Origin: Diadema setosum | Taxonomy: Eukaryota; Echinodermata; Echinoidea; Diadematoida; Diadematidae | Assembly (NCBI RefSeq): GCF_964275005.1 | Contig: NW_027307649.1 | Span: forward strand, 883,001 to 947,000 | Direction: 5' to 3' | DNA: 64,000 nucleotides | Part shown: positions 20,895-31,220 of the stretch, one piece after another | Position numbering within the stretch: position 1 is the stretch's first letter | Layout: each line of letters begins with the position of its first letter | The notes under the pieces: generated by a model | Databases searched by the model: none | What the model was told of the DNA's origin: nothing | Seen by the model: only the letters and a program-made list of their open reading frames with translations | Program-made: the position numbers and the translations under genes

Positions 20895-20910
20895 CACCTT
20901 CTTCCTGCAG
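20895..20910 (+). promoter_or_regulatory. Candidate splice acceptor before TLR start
   Basis: ACCTTCTTCCTGCAG, a pyrimidine tract plus CAG, is identical upstream of all three TLR copies (ends at 20910, 37944 and 49054), about 200 bases before each start codon. It would fit the end of a 5' UTR intron. Inference from conservation only. Confidence 0.4.
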
Positions 20911-21053
20911 CTCTTGATATTATAAGTAGATAGAGTTCACTAAACTTTGTATGAATGTTTGCACTGCAAACGAACGAGAGTGAAACAAACGAACACGGGA
21001 TAGCGCTTGCACTTGCTCATGAAGTGACCCAGATTCCTGGAAAAGATTAAAAA

Positions 21054-21295
21054 ATGATTGCATGCAGCACTGGAAATTCAGAGTGAACTATTTCGCCGCA
21101 AACCACGATGGCTGGAAGTGTTGTTTTTACAATTTTATCTACAGTGATGACTTTGTCATGTATTGCTGGCCACTGGGTACAATCTCCTCCCACATGCTCC
21201 ATCTCTTATCCGGGCCCCTTTCCGCGAGTAGACTGCTCTCACCTCAATCTCTCAGCTGTTCCTCAGAATCTTCCAGACGACGTCTACAATCTTGA
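21054..21295 (+). promoter_or_regulatory. Upstream start codons overlapping the TLR start
   Basis: Two ATGs lie 54 and 46 bases before the TLR ATG. The first gives a 10-codon frame ending at 21086. The second (21062) gives a 77-codon frame that overlaps the TLR start in another frame, with a poor context (TGCATGC). Copy 2 keeps the same 77-codon length (38092-38325). The TLR ATG itself has A at -3 and G at +4, so leaky scanning could reach it. Confidence 0.4.
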
Positions 21296-23855
21296 CTTAT
21301 CATACAACAACATTTTGACCATCACCAACATGTCGTTTGCTGCATATGGAAAGCTCCAAGTCCTGATTTTGCGATGGAACGCGCTGACTCAGATCGAGGG
21401 AAATTCGTTCGAGCATCTCCTAGACTTGAGAGTGGTTTATATGAACTTCAACAACATCAGCCGACTTCCAGATGCCCTCTTTCATAACAATCTTCATCTG
21501 TCACTCCTTGAGCTATCTCATAATAGACTGACCGACATCCCAAATAACGCTCTTGGGTCCATTAGAGCCTTGAAGTTTATTTTCCTCGGCCACAACCTGA
21601 TCACAAACATCAGTTTCGCTCAATTCTCATCCTGCCAACACCTATTTAAGATTGATCTCACAAACAACAAGATCACGCATCTTCATCAGGAGAGTTTTGC
21701 TGCTATTTGGAACTGTACAATAGACCATCTCGACCTGGCCTTCAACAAAGTATCGGAACTTCCCCATAAACTCTTTTCGAATTTCCGTAACCTGACGGGT
21801 CTCTATTTGAACCACTTTAACCTTCTTACATTCGACGTGAGAGCCTTCATGGGAAATTATAAAATCAGTTATGTAATGATCAACAGCGCAAAAATTCACA
21901 CTATTATACCTCTCACCTGTCAAGGTCTAGACTTTCCCAATTTGAGATCAATTAATCTTGGGCTGAATAAACTCTCTCAAATACAGAGCTACGCATTTAG
22001 GGGGTTTAGAAACCTGCATTCTTTGAATCTCGAGGACAACAAGATAGCCTTGATCACTAATAGCTCATTCTGTGGATTGAATTCACTCATCTACTTGACT
22101 CTCAGAGGAAACAAACTTTCACACTTGCCTCTTCGTGCGTTCGCCTGTACAAAAAAGCTACAATTTCTCAGGCTGGACAGCAATGACATAAGAGTGTTGG
22201 ATCCTCTTGTACTTCATGGCGTTCGCTATCTTAAATATATTGATCTTTTCGGCAATAAAATAGAGAAGCTTGCAGGACCATGGCATCTGCCTTCTTTGCG
22301 GAAACTGAAACTGCAAAAAAACGAAATATATTCTTTGAATAAAAACACATTTGAAGGAATGTCCCATGTGCAAGAGGTCAACCTAACCGCTAATAATATC
22401 AGAAACATTTCCAAAGATACATTTATCGGGCTCACTTCCCTGAAATATATTGATCTGTCTTTTCAACCGTTTATCGAACTTGATGGTACTTTTGAAAAGT
22501 TGGAGAACCTCGAGAACCTAACGTTCATGAAAACAATTATTAAGTTTTCGTCACTAAATCAATTTACATATGCAAGCTCTATGAGAACACTCGTCATGTC
22601 ACTCGCAAAGTTGAGTGTCAAAGACCTGGTAAGTAATCATGAACATTTATCCGTTTTCTTCGGGTTAGACTCACTAACATCCCTCGATCTATGGGGAAAT
22701 AAGTTGGTAAACTTGCACGAGTACCCTTGGGTTTTTAAACCTTTACGTCAGCTGCAAATGATTGACCTAAGCGATAATCGAATCACCGTTTTGAAAGCAG
22801 GGATGTTCTCTCACCTATCGTCTCTAACACACCTATTTCTGTATTCAAACGAAATCCAGAAAATCGACCCACATGCTTTTGAAGGATTGGGATTCTTACG
22901 GCAATTGCTGCTGCAGGCTAATGTGATATCTCTGTTTGAGAAAAATCTACTCATCTACACGCCGAATCTCACAAGGTTGTACCTTCATAATAATCATCTC
23001 ACTACAATTTCTGCAAACACATACTTTCCAGAGACTCTTGTGCGCCTTGATATCTCCCACAATCCTTTCACTTGTGACTGCAGCTTGACATGGTTCCAAA
23101 ACTGGCTCCATACCACCAACGTCAATGCCACCCCCTTTAATGAAACCCTGTGCTCACAGTCGTCCTTCAAAGAACTTGTGAACCTGCCACTTGAAGCATT
23201 CCATCCAGGTGACTTTTGTGGAATCAATGCACCACTCATCTCTGGACTTATCTCCGGCAGTGTCATAGTAACATTACTGGGACTTTTGATTTACAGGAAA
23301 CGCTGGTGGTTGAACTACAAAATATTCCTGCTGAAGCTTTTTGTCTTGGGGTATAAGCAACAAGAAGAAGACGTACAGGCAAATGACTATGAGTATCAGC
23401 TCAACATCATGTGCCATGATTACGATGATGACTGGGTTCACCGTGTCCTGAGACCTGCACTGGAAGAGAGAATGCCCCATCTCCAACGGGTTGCCTATGG
23501 CGACGAAGCTCTCAGAGTTTCAATGTACTACATTGATGCTGTTCACCACATCATCGAGACCAGCTACAAGACTGTTCTCTTGATTAGCAACCACTGTGTT
23601 GATGATGCCTGGTTCATCACCAAGGTCAGAGTGGCTCTGGAGCATGTAAATGAAACAGGACTTGACAAGGTGATCCTGGTATTTTTGGAAGACATACCAG
23701 ATGAGCGGCTGCCCTACCTGGTAAGACTCTTTCTGAGCAGAAACAGGCCTAACCTGGTTTGGACGGAAGACCACGATGGCCAGGACTTGTTCTGGGCCTA
23801 CTTTGAGAAGAGCATGCAGACAAATCCACATATCAATCATGTTTTTCCTATCTAA
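21108..23855 (+). CDS. TLR: Toll-like receptor, copy 1 (intact, 915 aa)
   Basis: Type I membrane pattern-recognition receptor with an uninterrupted coding region, as in most sea urchin TLRs. Signal peptide 1-23 (MAGSVVFTILSTVMTLSCIA), N-terminal LRR cap with C30 and C43, about 23 leucine-rich repeats (xLxLxxNxI pattern; weak around 480-510), C-terminal LRR cap 652-704 (NPFTCDC, C656/C658, C704), transmembrane helix 708-729, basic stop RKRWW, then a cytoplasmic TIR domain about 761-905. TIR box 1 is YEYQLNIM, box 3 keeps FW (895-896). Box 2, normally RDxxPG, reads YGDEAL (797-802), so the adaptor-contact BB loop is atypical. The start is chosen because it gives the signal peptide and an A-3/G+4 context. 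It differs from copy 2 at about 50 residues, mostly in the ectodomain. Ligand unknown. Confidence 0.97.
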   Translation: MAGSVVFTILSTVMTLSCIAGHWVQSPPTCSISYPGPFPRVDCSHLNLSAVPQNLPDDVYNLDLSYNNILTITNMSFAAYGKLQVLILRWNALTQIEGNSFEHLLDLRVVYMNFNNISRLPDALFHNNLHLSLLELSHNRLTDIPNNALGSIRALKFIFLGHNLITNISFAQFSSCQHLFKIDLTNNKITHLHQESFAAIWNCTIDHLDLAFNKVSELPHKLFSNFRNLTGLYLNHFNLLTFDVRAFMGNYKISYVMINSAKIHTIIPLTCQGLDFPNLRSINLGLNKLSQIQSYAFRGFRNLHSLNLEDNKIALITNSSFCGLNSLIYLTLRGNKLSHLPLRAFACTKKLQFLRLDSNDIRVLDPLVLHGVRYLKYIDLFGNKIEKLAGPWHLPSLRKLKLQKNEIYSLNKNTFEGMSHVQEVNLTANNIRNISKDTFIGLTSLKYIDLSFQPFIELDGTFEKLENLENLTFMKTIIKFSSLNQFTYASSMRTLVMSLAKLSVKDLVSNHEHLSVFFGLDSLTSLDLWGNKLVNLHEYPWVFKPLRQLQMIDLSDNRITVLKAGMFSHLSSLTHLFLYSNEIQKIDPHAFEGLGFLRQLLLQANVISLFEKNLLIYTPNLTRLYLHNNHLTTISANTYFPETLVRLDISHNPFTCDCSLTWFQNWLHTTNVNATPFNETLCSQSSFKELVNLPLEAFHPGDFCGINAPLISGLISGSVIVTLLGLLIYRKRWWLNYKIFLLKLFVLGYKQQEEDVQANDYEYQLNIMCHDYDDDWVHRVLRPALEERMPHLQRVAYGDEALRVSMYYIDAVHHIIETSYKTVLLISNHCVDDAWFITKVRVALEHVNETGLDKVILVFLEDIPDERLPYLVRLFLSRNRPNLVWTEDHDGQDLFWAYFEKSMQTNPHINHVFPI

Positions 23856-24537
23856 ATTGAATCAAGATATAAAAATGCCTGATATCCTGCTACCTAACAT
23901 TTACAGTAGAAAGTAATCGATTTGAACACAAAGTCTTTGCATACCATGCTCTTGTAACATGTTCTGTAACATCTCTCACACACGGAAGAAGGTCGAAGAG
24001 TGACATCATTATTTCCCTTTAATCTATGTTCAATTATCAGGGCACGATTAAGTTAATTTTGACGAAACCTACAAAACACAGCTGAAAATGTACTTTTAAT
24101 CGTTTATTTGAAGCGTGTGACTTTCCTAGGGGGCTGCAGCCTGGCCCCGGGCCACGCACTTATTTTCCTACACAAACAGCAAAACTATGAAAAAACAAAA
24201 CAAAACAAAATGAGTGACTACCAGATGGTTCCAGATTCTTCGGGGGGGGGGGGGGGGGACTGAGCACTACCCTTTAACCCAACAAAGAGCACTAGGACCC
24301 ACTCCATGCTTAGGTGTGAGGATACGCAATGATAGGATCTGTAAAATTACATTTGCAGGTATGTAACCAATGAACTGCACTTATTTGTTTCTGTTCAATA
24401 CAGTGTGTAAAAGATAAGCTGTGCTTAGAAAACGTTCAAGAGTGATTTTAAAACTTCTTCAGAATAGATTATGTACTCCCTCGTGGTCACATACCGGAAT
24501 TACTACATTTATGCCGCTGTATTGGGTCACACTTTTT
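23856..24537 (+). other. TLR copy 1 3' flank
   Basis: Conserved with the flanks after copies 2 and 3. Holds CTAGGGGGCTGCAGCCTGG and an 18-base G run (24241-24258). The AATAAA seen in copies 2 and 3 is changed to AACAAAACAAAA here (about 24195), so this copy lacks that poly(A) signal. Confidence 0.6.
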
Positions 24538-25165
24538 ATGCCTCCGCCACGAAGTGGTGCCGGAGGCATTATGTTTTCGGGTTGTCCGTTATTCCGTCCG
24601 TCCGTCCTTCCGTCCGTCCGTAATGAATTTTGTCGACAGCGTAACTAAAAAACCTTTGGAGGTATCCTCTTGATAGTTGGCATGTATGTATATTAGGGGG
24701 TGAAGTTGTGCCTATCAACTTTTGGGTGCACATGCTCAAGGTCAAAGGTCAAAAGGTCAAGTAAAAATGTTAAAATTTCACTTTTATCTCCATACCTTGG
24801 AAATGCTTCAAGGTATCTTCATAGAACATAGTATATATGCATGTACTGACTGGCAGTGATTATCTAGGGAATTTTGGGTTCATGGGGTCAAAGGTCAGGG
24901 TTAAAGGTCAAGGGTAACACTTCAAAATTTTACTATACCCCTCATATTTATGCAATGCCTGCAGGATTATTTTCTTTTTAAACTTGGTGCATGCATGTTT
25001 AACCCAATAGAGATTCTCGGGAAAGTGTGGGTTTTTTTTTTTTTTTGCCAAAAAGGTCAAAGGTCAAACGGTCAAAGATCAAGGGAAAGTGCTGAACTGT
25101 ATACCTATTAGGAGAATCATGCATTATGGCGGAGGCATACCAGTCGCATAGCGACAATTATAGTT
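24538..25165 (+). mobile_element. Hairpin / CCGT / AGGTCA-repeat element
   Basis: Starts with ATGCCTCCGCCAC and a hairpin closing in GGAGGCAT, then TCCGTCCGTCC tracts (24594-24622), then AGGTCA-rich repeats with AGGTCAAAGGTCA at 24739-24751 and 25054-25066, and ends with GGCGGAGGCAT (the exact inverse of its start, about 25127-25137) and a GTCGCATAGCGAC hairpin (25143-25155). Absent at the same site in copies 2 and 3, where there is a T run, so it inserted after duplication. Confidence 0.7.
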
Positions 25166-26234
25166 CTTATTAGATTGGAAGACCCTCCCGATAGGTGGTG
25201 CTGTGGATACGCAGCAGCGGTAATATATGTACTCACAAAATATGTCTGTTTTATACGATCAGAAGCAGAAGTGCGAGAGGTAAGCTGGGAGGAAAGTAGT
25301 TTGTATATCACATAACCTCAGTTAACTTGTTGACGCTTGTAATGTAGGACCCTTTCAAGTCCTCATTAACCTTCTGTATATGAAGAGCTTGCTTCCAAAA
25401 GGCGCTAAATCCATTAAAAAATAATGGATTTAGCATCTTTTGGAATGAAGTTTTTCATGTCTACAATATATCTTATACAGAACTCAGCTGGATTACAATG
25501 TCACGAGAATTTCCAATGAAATAATAAATGTCTCGAGTACATTTTTTTTAAAACTATAATATAAAGAAAACCCACGAGTGCAGCTGATACATAGACAAAT
25601 TACGAAAGTGAAAACAAAAAATCATAGCCAGATAAGTATCTTGGCAGGGAAATTACTAAAATGATTTAACAGGTGTAAAATGATTATGATGACACAGTGT
25701 CGAATAAACTCAGTTGAAATACTCTTCCCCCTGCATACAATAATGGTAATGATGTTATTGATTGAAATGATATAAAGCAATGATAATAACAGTGAAGCGT
25801 TCTCTAGGAGATTCTCAGAGACTTGTACCGAACCGAATGATTCCCCTACGCAATGGATTGAAATTTATTCTTCAAAATTCACGTTACTTGAAATCTCACA
25901 CAGCGATGATAAAACAAAAGCTAAATCACCTGCAAGGTATTAATTGGTATGTTTGATTGGTCAATAAAGGAGAGAGAAATAGGTGGTTTTTCTTCTTTGC
26001 AGCAAAGATTATATTGCATTATTAATATTATGTGTACATGTTCTGTCTATCTGACCAACATGCACTAAATAATACGAAAAAGAAAATGCATGTATATTCA
26101 TAAGGACTAGTTTCACAGGTGAATTAATGATGCTTATTTTATACGGTTAAATTTTAATCATACCTGATGCTATAGTACAAAATTTGGTCTACAAGTTCTT
26201 TGTATCTCACATGGCTTTTTTCTAAGATTCGTTA
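25166..26234. other. Cassette right flank, copy 1
   Basis: AT-rich sequence shared with 42118-43385 and 53490-53975. Includes a block (25937-26080) that recurs in diverged form at 26566-26700, an older local duplication. A small inverted pair CAAAAGGCGCTAAATCCATT/AATGGATTTAGCATCTTTTG near 25397-25442 is private to this copy. Confidence 0.5.
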
Positions 26235-26420
26235 TTAAAGGGATGGTAAAGTTATGACTGAGATGGAGGATCCAGATTTTAACTTTATGTGAGATAATTA
26301 GAAACCACTCATGAAATATATTTACAAAAAAAAAATACACTGGATTCTAAGAGGAATTCTGAGTTTATTTGATGAAAGTCGATTTCGAAATGGCTGAGAT
26401 ATCTAAAAACAAAGTAAAAA
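26235..26420. mobile_element. AAAGGGATGGTA-ended palindromic MITE, left half
   Basis: TTAAAGGGATGGTAAAGTTA start and TTGATGAAAGTCGATTTCGA match the complete copies at 43392-43806 and 53976-54382; the right half is missing. Confidence 0.65.
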
Positions 26421-27298
26421 CATAGTGCACGGAAGATGTTCATCATCGTGGTTACAAACTGAAGGAAATGAAGCTGATCTTTTGTCCCACGAAGCGAGGT
26501 AAACACGAAAGAATGAATACGACAAAAATGACCGAAATGATGATAAAAAGGTTAAATCACATTCAAGGTTTAATTGGTCAATTAAGAGAGAAATATGTGG
26601 TGCTTTTTTACTTTGTCTGCAAAGCTTATTTTACATTACCAATATTATGTGTAAATGTTCTATCTGGCCTACATGCACTAAAATATAAGAAAATGGAAGT
26701 ATACTCATTAATGTCTTATGAGTAATTTCACATGTGAATTAATAATGCTTACTTTATAAGAGTAAATCATACCTGATGCTACATTTCAAAATTTGGTGTA
26801 CAAGTCATCCATTATCTCACATTTCTTGTTCTTTTACATTCGTGATTCAATAAAAACAGTAATCATTTGAAAATAACAGAAAAATAGTCAGTGTATCTCC
26901 ACAAGGCAAAATGCTTGATGATATATTCAACCTCCCTTCCCATTGCATGGTTAAAATGTTACTTGAACTATTAAATGTGGAAGTAACGGTGGTATCTGGT
27001 ATTGCAAAGATTTGGGATATCACTCTCGTAGTTCTGACCTAGTACATACCATTTAAGTGATGGAGATACGTGCATCTTCCGAGATGGTAAGTTCAACTTT
27101 TGCTTATTTCTTATACGTTCTTATACTTCGTTATCTTAACTATTTAATTTTCACTTCTCATACATTAACACATCCTATATCCTGCGGACTTTCACCTGAA
27201 GTTTGTTATTATTGTTGCTTTGACTACTAATCAAACCAAACTGAATCAGCGAGTAGGATTTTTTTTAACTGTTTTCCCTTATTGTGTAGAGTTAAAAC

Positions 27299-28627
27299 CA
27301 GTGGCGTATCTAGGGGGGGGGGGGGCAAGGGGGGGGGCACGTGCCCCGGGCGCCACTCCTTGGGGCGCAAAAAACAAAAAAAAAAAAGAGAAGAAGAAGA
27401 AAAAAAAGAAGAAGAAGAAGAAGAAAAGAAAAATGAAAAGAATAAGAATAAAAAACTCATCCGGAAGGAGGGGGGCAGAAAACCAAATCAAACAAGATAG
27501 AAACAAAACATGATGATGACGCGGACAAAATGACAATGTTTATTGTGTTCACACAAGAATTCCATGTTCTGTAAGCTGAAATGCAAACATTTTCGGCTCG
27601 CTCGCTGCGCTCGCTCACCAAAATTTATATAAAAAAAGAAAGTAAGAACAAAACGTGGTGATGACGCGGACAAAATGACAATGTCTACTGTGTTCACACA
27701 CGTCATTTCATATTTAGCAGGAAAAATGTTACACGGAGCAGCGACTGCAATTTCATTCGTTCTGAAGCGATCGCCGATTGGATCAAAAGAGGACGCCAAC
27801 TGTTTCGAACATACGGTGGGGGGGGGGGCAAAAAAATCAAAAAGATAAGAACAAAACGTAATGATGACGCGGAAATATACAAATTTCGGCTCCCTCGCTC
27901 GTACTAATTTAAAGTATTTTTTTCAAGTACTCAGTTTGTTGGTATAAATCGTTATCTATAAGGTCGTCACTGTATCTTGATTAGAATTGTAAGATTTAAA
28001 GGCATAATTTACCATTTGCAGATGAAAGCATTAGTGCTTTAAAATAGTTCTAAAATGTGAGTTAGGGATAGAAACAACCACTGTCAAAATTTGAATCCGT
28101 ATAATCGATGTTAAGTGTTGTTAAATACACAAAATGTGAACAATAGTTATAATAAAAATGTTTCCAGACTAAACCGTATACAGTTACGGTTTACTGAGAA
28201 AAACCCTGATATCTCCTTATATTTTAGGTTTTATTGCAAATATTTCATATGGTAGGATGTTTTATGATACAACAGACCTACACATATGCATCAAATGTGA
28301 TATCTTGAACATTTTTGAAATCACTGCTCCCAAAGGTAAACTGGACCTTTAACAAGCAAAAAAAATGACAAGAATCCCATGTTTTGCATAAGCTGAAAAA
28401 CAAAAAAATTTCGGCTCGCTCGCTGCGCTCGTTCGCCAAAATTTATCAAAATTCATTACATTTAAATCACCCTCAAAAGACCCCTTTTGAGTGCTTGAAA
28501 AAACATATCATGTGGACTTTGTTTAAAGTCCCTACCGGGATGGGGTTGGGGTTGAACATTTTTTCAGAAATTAGGGGCGCAATTTTCGCGCTTGCCCCGG
28601 GCGCCGTTTTCCCGAGATGCGCCACTG
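27299..28627. mobile_element. hAT-like non-coding element, CAGTGGCG ends
   Basis: Ends CAGTGGCGTATCTAGGG and CCCGAGATGCGCCACTG are inverse. Flanks GTTAAAAC and GTTAAGAT look like a decayed 8-base target duplication; copy 1 has the uninterrupted site (GTTAAAATGGAC, near 13155). The interior has G runs, a GAA-rich tract and three copies of a GCTCGCTCGCTGCGCTCGCT-like palindrome. No transposase frame. Inserted after the cassette duplication. Confidence 0.7.
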
Positions 28628-29641
28628 GTTAAGATAGACACACAAGTTTCACTTGAAACAATGTTACAGATGTCTTGTCACGGTCTATGTGTGCTTATGA
28701 CTTTGTATGAACGACGAGGATGTGCTTGTGTAATGAAGCGCAATAAGTGTCTAAAACCCTCACGATATCATTGTCACGAATTGTGTATATCTTTAGCATT
28801 AGCAGGGATTGTATTTGTAAGGAAGAATTTATGTAATTGGATCTCTTCTGACATTTGTTTAGCACGTCAAATTCACATTCAGCTTAAAGCAGTGCCTCGT
28901 GACCAATTAAAACGGTGTATTGTTAGTAAAAAGTATGTTTACGCAAACCAACTCTTGTGAGCAACGTATCTTGTGAGGCCAACTATTTTTTAACAATAAT
29001 TGTAGCCTCTTCAGCAACTCAGAATACAATTGTCATGCCACCACCTTACCGTAAAATCTATAAAGAAGTATAATCACTGTGAAATATTTCCTGTGTGAAT
29101 TTGTTCATGCTCCCTACCAAGCATGCACGCACCAAGATGTAAATCCACCAAACTGCTGTATATAGGATCTATTTATTACGTGTTTTCTGGTGTGCTGTTT
29201 CATGAAACATGAATTGCAGTTAGATTAAATGGTAGGCGTGTAATAGGCAGAATAAAGTTGTAGGACAAAGGGAATACAAAATGCGAGTTGTAGAATCGAA
29301 AACTATATCTAAGAGGCTGTGATAAAAAAAAATAGCTGCTTTGTGCCAGTATATAAGACGTTCGTTAGGTGCTTTGTATCTTCGGGAGAAATATGCTGTG
29401 TTCTGAGGGTCGGAAGCTTTGCAGACATAAGTTTATCAGAGTATGCATCGATTAAAGTATTAACTCGTGGAAATGGCATGTGCAAAGTTTTCTACTTTAC
29501 AGGCAATGCCTTTAGTCTAGCCACGAATTGCTGAGTGCAATCAGGTCTGTACGCATTTTCGTTTTTAATCATCCTTTTAGGGCGGCACACACGGAATGTA
29601 CAGTAATGTCGTTGTCTTTCTAGAAAGTCAAGGTAACATTG

Positions 29642-29901
29642 TGGGGGGGGGGGGGGGGCTGTGGCATAGTGGATAAGACTCCCGACTCCCGAACGGAGGA
29701 CCGCGAGTTCGAATCCCGCCCAGTGCTTACATCCTTGGACAAGATGTTTTTACCCACAATGTCCCTCTCGACCCAGGTGTATAAATGGGTACCTGGCAAC
29801 GCTAGGGTAATAATAATAGCAGGGCCCTCTGGTAGAGCAGTGGCAACACTGAAGAGGCTACCCTGGGTAAATAAGACCTTATTATTATTATTATTATTAT
29901 T
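29642..29901 (+). repeat. tRNA-derived SINE with ATT tail
   Basis: A box TGGCATAGTGG (29662-29672) and B box AGTTCGAATCC (29706-29716) about 34 bases apart, then a body with CCCAGGTGTATAAATGGGTA and an (ATT)n tail. ACATTGT/ATTGTAC at the edges is the likely target duplication. The same site in copies 1 and 4 reads ACATTGTACATTTTATTG without the SINE, so the insertion is young. Confidence 0.85.
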
Positions 29902-30297
29902 ATTGTACATTTCATTGTAAGCAAAACAAAATGCTAACTTTGTTATCATTGAAGCTGCACTGCTCTTTGTAATACAGAAAATATGTGAAGATTTTGTTTG
30001 TTTGTTTGTTTGCTTGTTTGTCCGAACCTCTTATGCCAGGCAAAGGTTTATCAGTATTTAAGTTTGTCGACTGCAGCAGGGAAATTAAACTATTGTGCGA
30101 TCTTGCCAGCTTTCACAATGTACATAATTACAAAATATTGTATTTTTCCGGTTCTAATCTTTGTAAATACTCGCCTCCCTTATTTTCGCTTTGACGGTGT
30201 GACGCAATTGAACAGAAGGCAGAATGATGTCGTGTATTTACACCCTCAGTAGTACTATATCAAAATGCGACCACACACTGATAGACAAAGAACAAGC

Positions 30298-30420
30298 CAG
30301 GGGCGGATCCAGGAATTCCGTAAAGAGACACACACCCTTCTCCCATTTTTTCTTTTAATTTCTTTTGTTTAAAAAAAAATAAAGTGGGCGCCCGGTGCGC
30401 TCCCCCTGGATCCGCCACTA
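30298..30420. mobile_element. Small TIR element, second copy
   Basis: Orthologous to 14613-14776, 123 bp, with the same CAAGC flanks. Ends CAGGGGCGGATCCAGG and GGATCCGCCACTA. Confidence 0.7.
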
Positions 30421-31172
30421 CAAGCGATCTGGTTAACTGATAACGGCGACTGTTTTTTCCTCAGTTCTTGTGTGTAGTATTTCGTGATAGAGATGCTTCT
30501 TTTTTTGTTTCTTCCCATCTGTATCAATGGTAATCAAAGCGCCGACGCAAACTTTATTTCACCCGTAGTTGTATGGAGAGATTTTTCTTCTTTTTTTTTT
30601 TTAAAATCAAGGTATGTGATACACGGAGATAAGTGTGTGGACAAGCATGATTTGAATGAGATCACGAAAACAAAATATATGTGCTGGTATATGTCCATAT
30701 GTATGCGGATGTGTATACGTGGGACTATGTCATTTATTTGAACCGAGGTAATGCGAATATGCCACAGACGGTTAGCAATAATTTGATTCCGATAATCTCT
30801 ATAAAGTCAGGCAGAAAATCACATTCACATTTTGTAAATTTACCGAATGATAAAGCGATACTGTCCTTAAGTCACACGAATACATGTATATCACTTTGTA
30901 AGGAATTTGCAAAAAAAAAGTGAATTAAAAAAGAGGTCATAGAAACCTGTTTGATGCACAGTTACTGCGCGACAAACACAATAGACTGTATATGTAAAAA
31001 AAAGAATGTTGTTATATTTCATATCGTTATTGTATATTGTGTACATACCCTAGCGATGTTTTAACAACTGAATAAACATGTACAAAAAGATTTACATATT
31101 ATTATTTTTAAAACTAGTTGTCCTGTGTTTTTCTTCAATGCGATGGCGCATCTAAAGAAAGGCATGTTGCAC

Positions 31173-31220
<48 letters not shown>

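Larger units (their letters stand above)
12718..26850 (+). repeat. TLR cassette, copy 1
   Basis: Left end ACAGTAATCATTTGAAAATA recurs at about 26857 and 54765. Order inside: a 3.6 kb block (12718-16400) ending at a conserved AATAAA, a TA-bordered foldback element, a conserved ~200-bp block, the long foldback element, 5' flank, TLR gene and 3' flank. Private to this copy: a Tc1-type MITE (16498-16770), the full right arm of the long foldback and a hairpin/CCGT/AGGTCA element (24538-25165). Confidence 0.9.

Noticed and set aside
20960-21000. ISRE/IRF-like (GTGAAACAAACGAAC) and kappaB-like (GGGAATTC) motifs before the TLR starts
   Set aside because: The matches are partial, and the GGGAATTC form is not kept in copy 1 (GGAAATTC). 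Too weak to list as regulatory sites.
23520-23840. 106-codon antisense frame kept in all three TLRs
   Set aside because: It is the reverse strand of the conserved TIR coding region; its conservation follows from the sense gene.
28592-28960. 122-codon frame in the left block of cassette 2 (SLETMLQMSCHGLCVL...)
   Set aside because: The same sequence in copies 1 and 4 is broken by stops or frame changes and starts inside a mobile-element end; no family features. Treated as non-coding.
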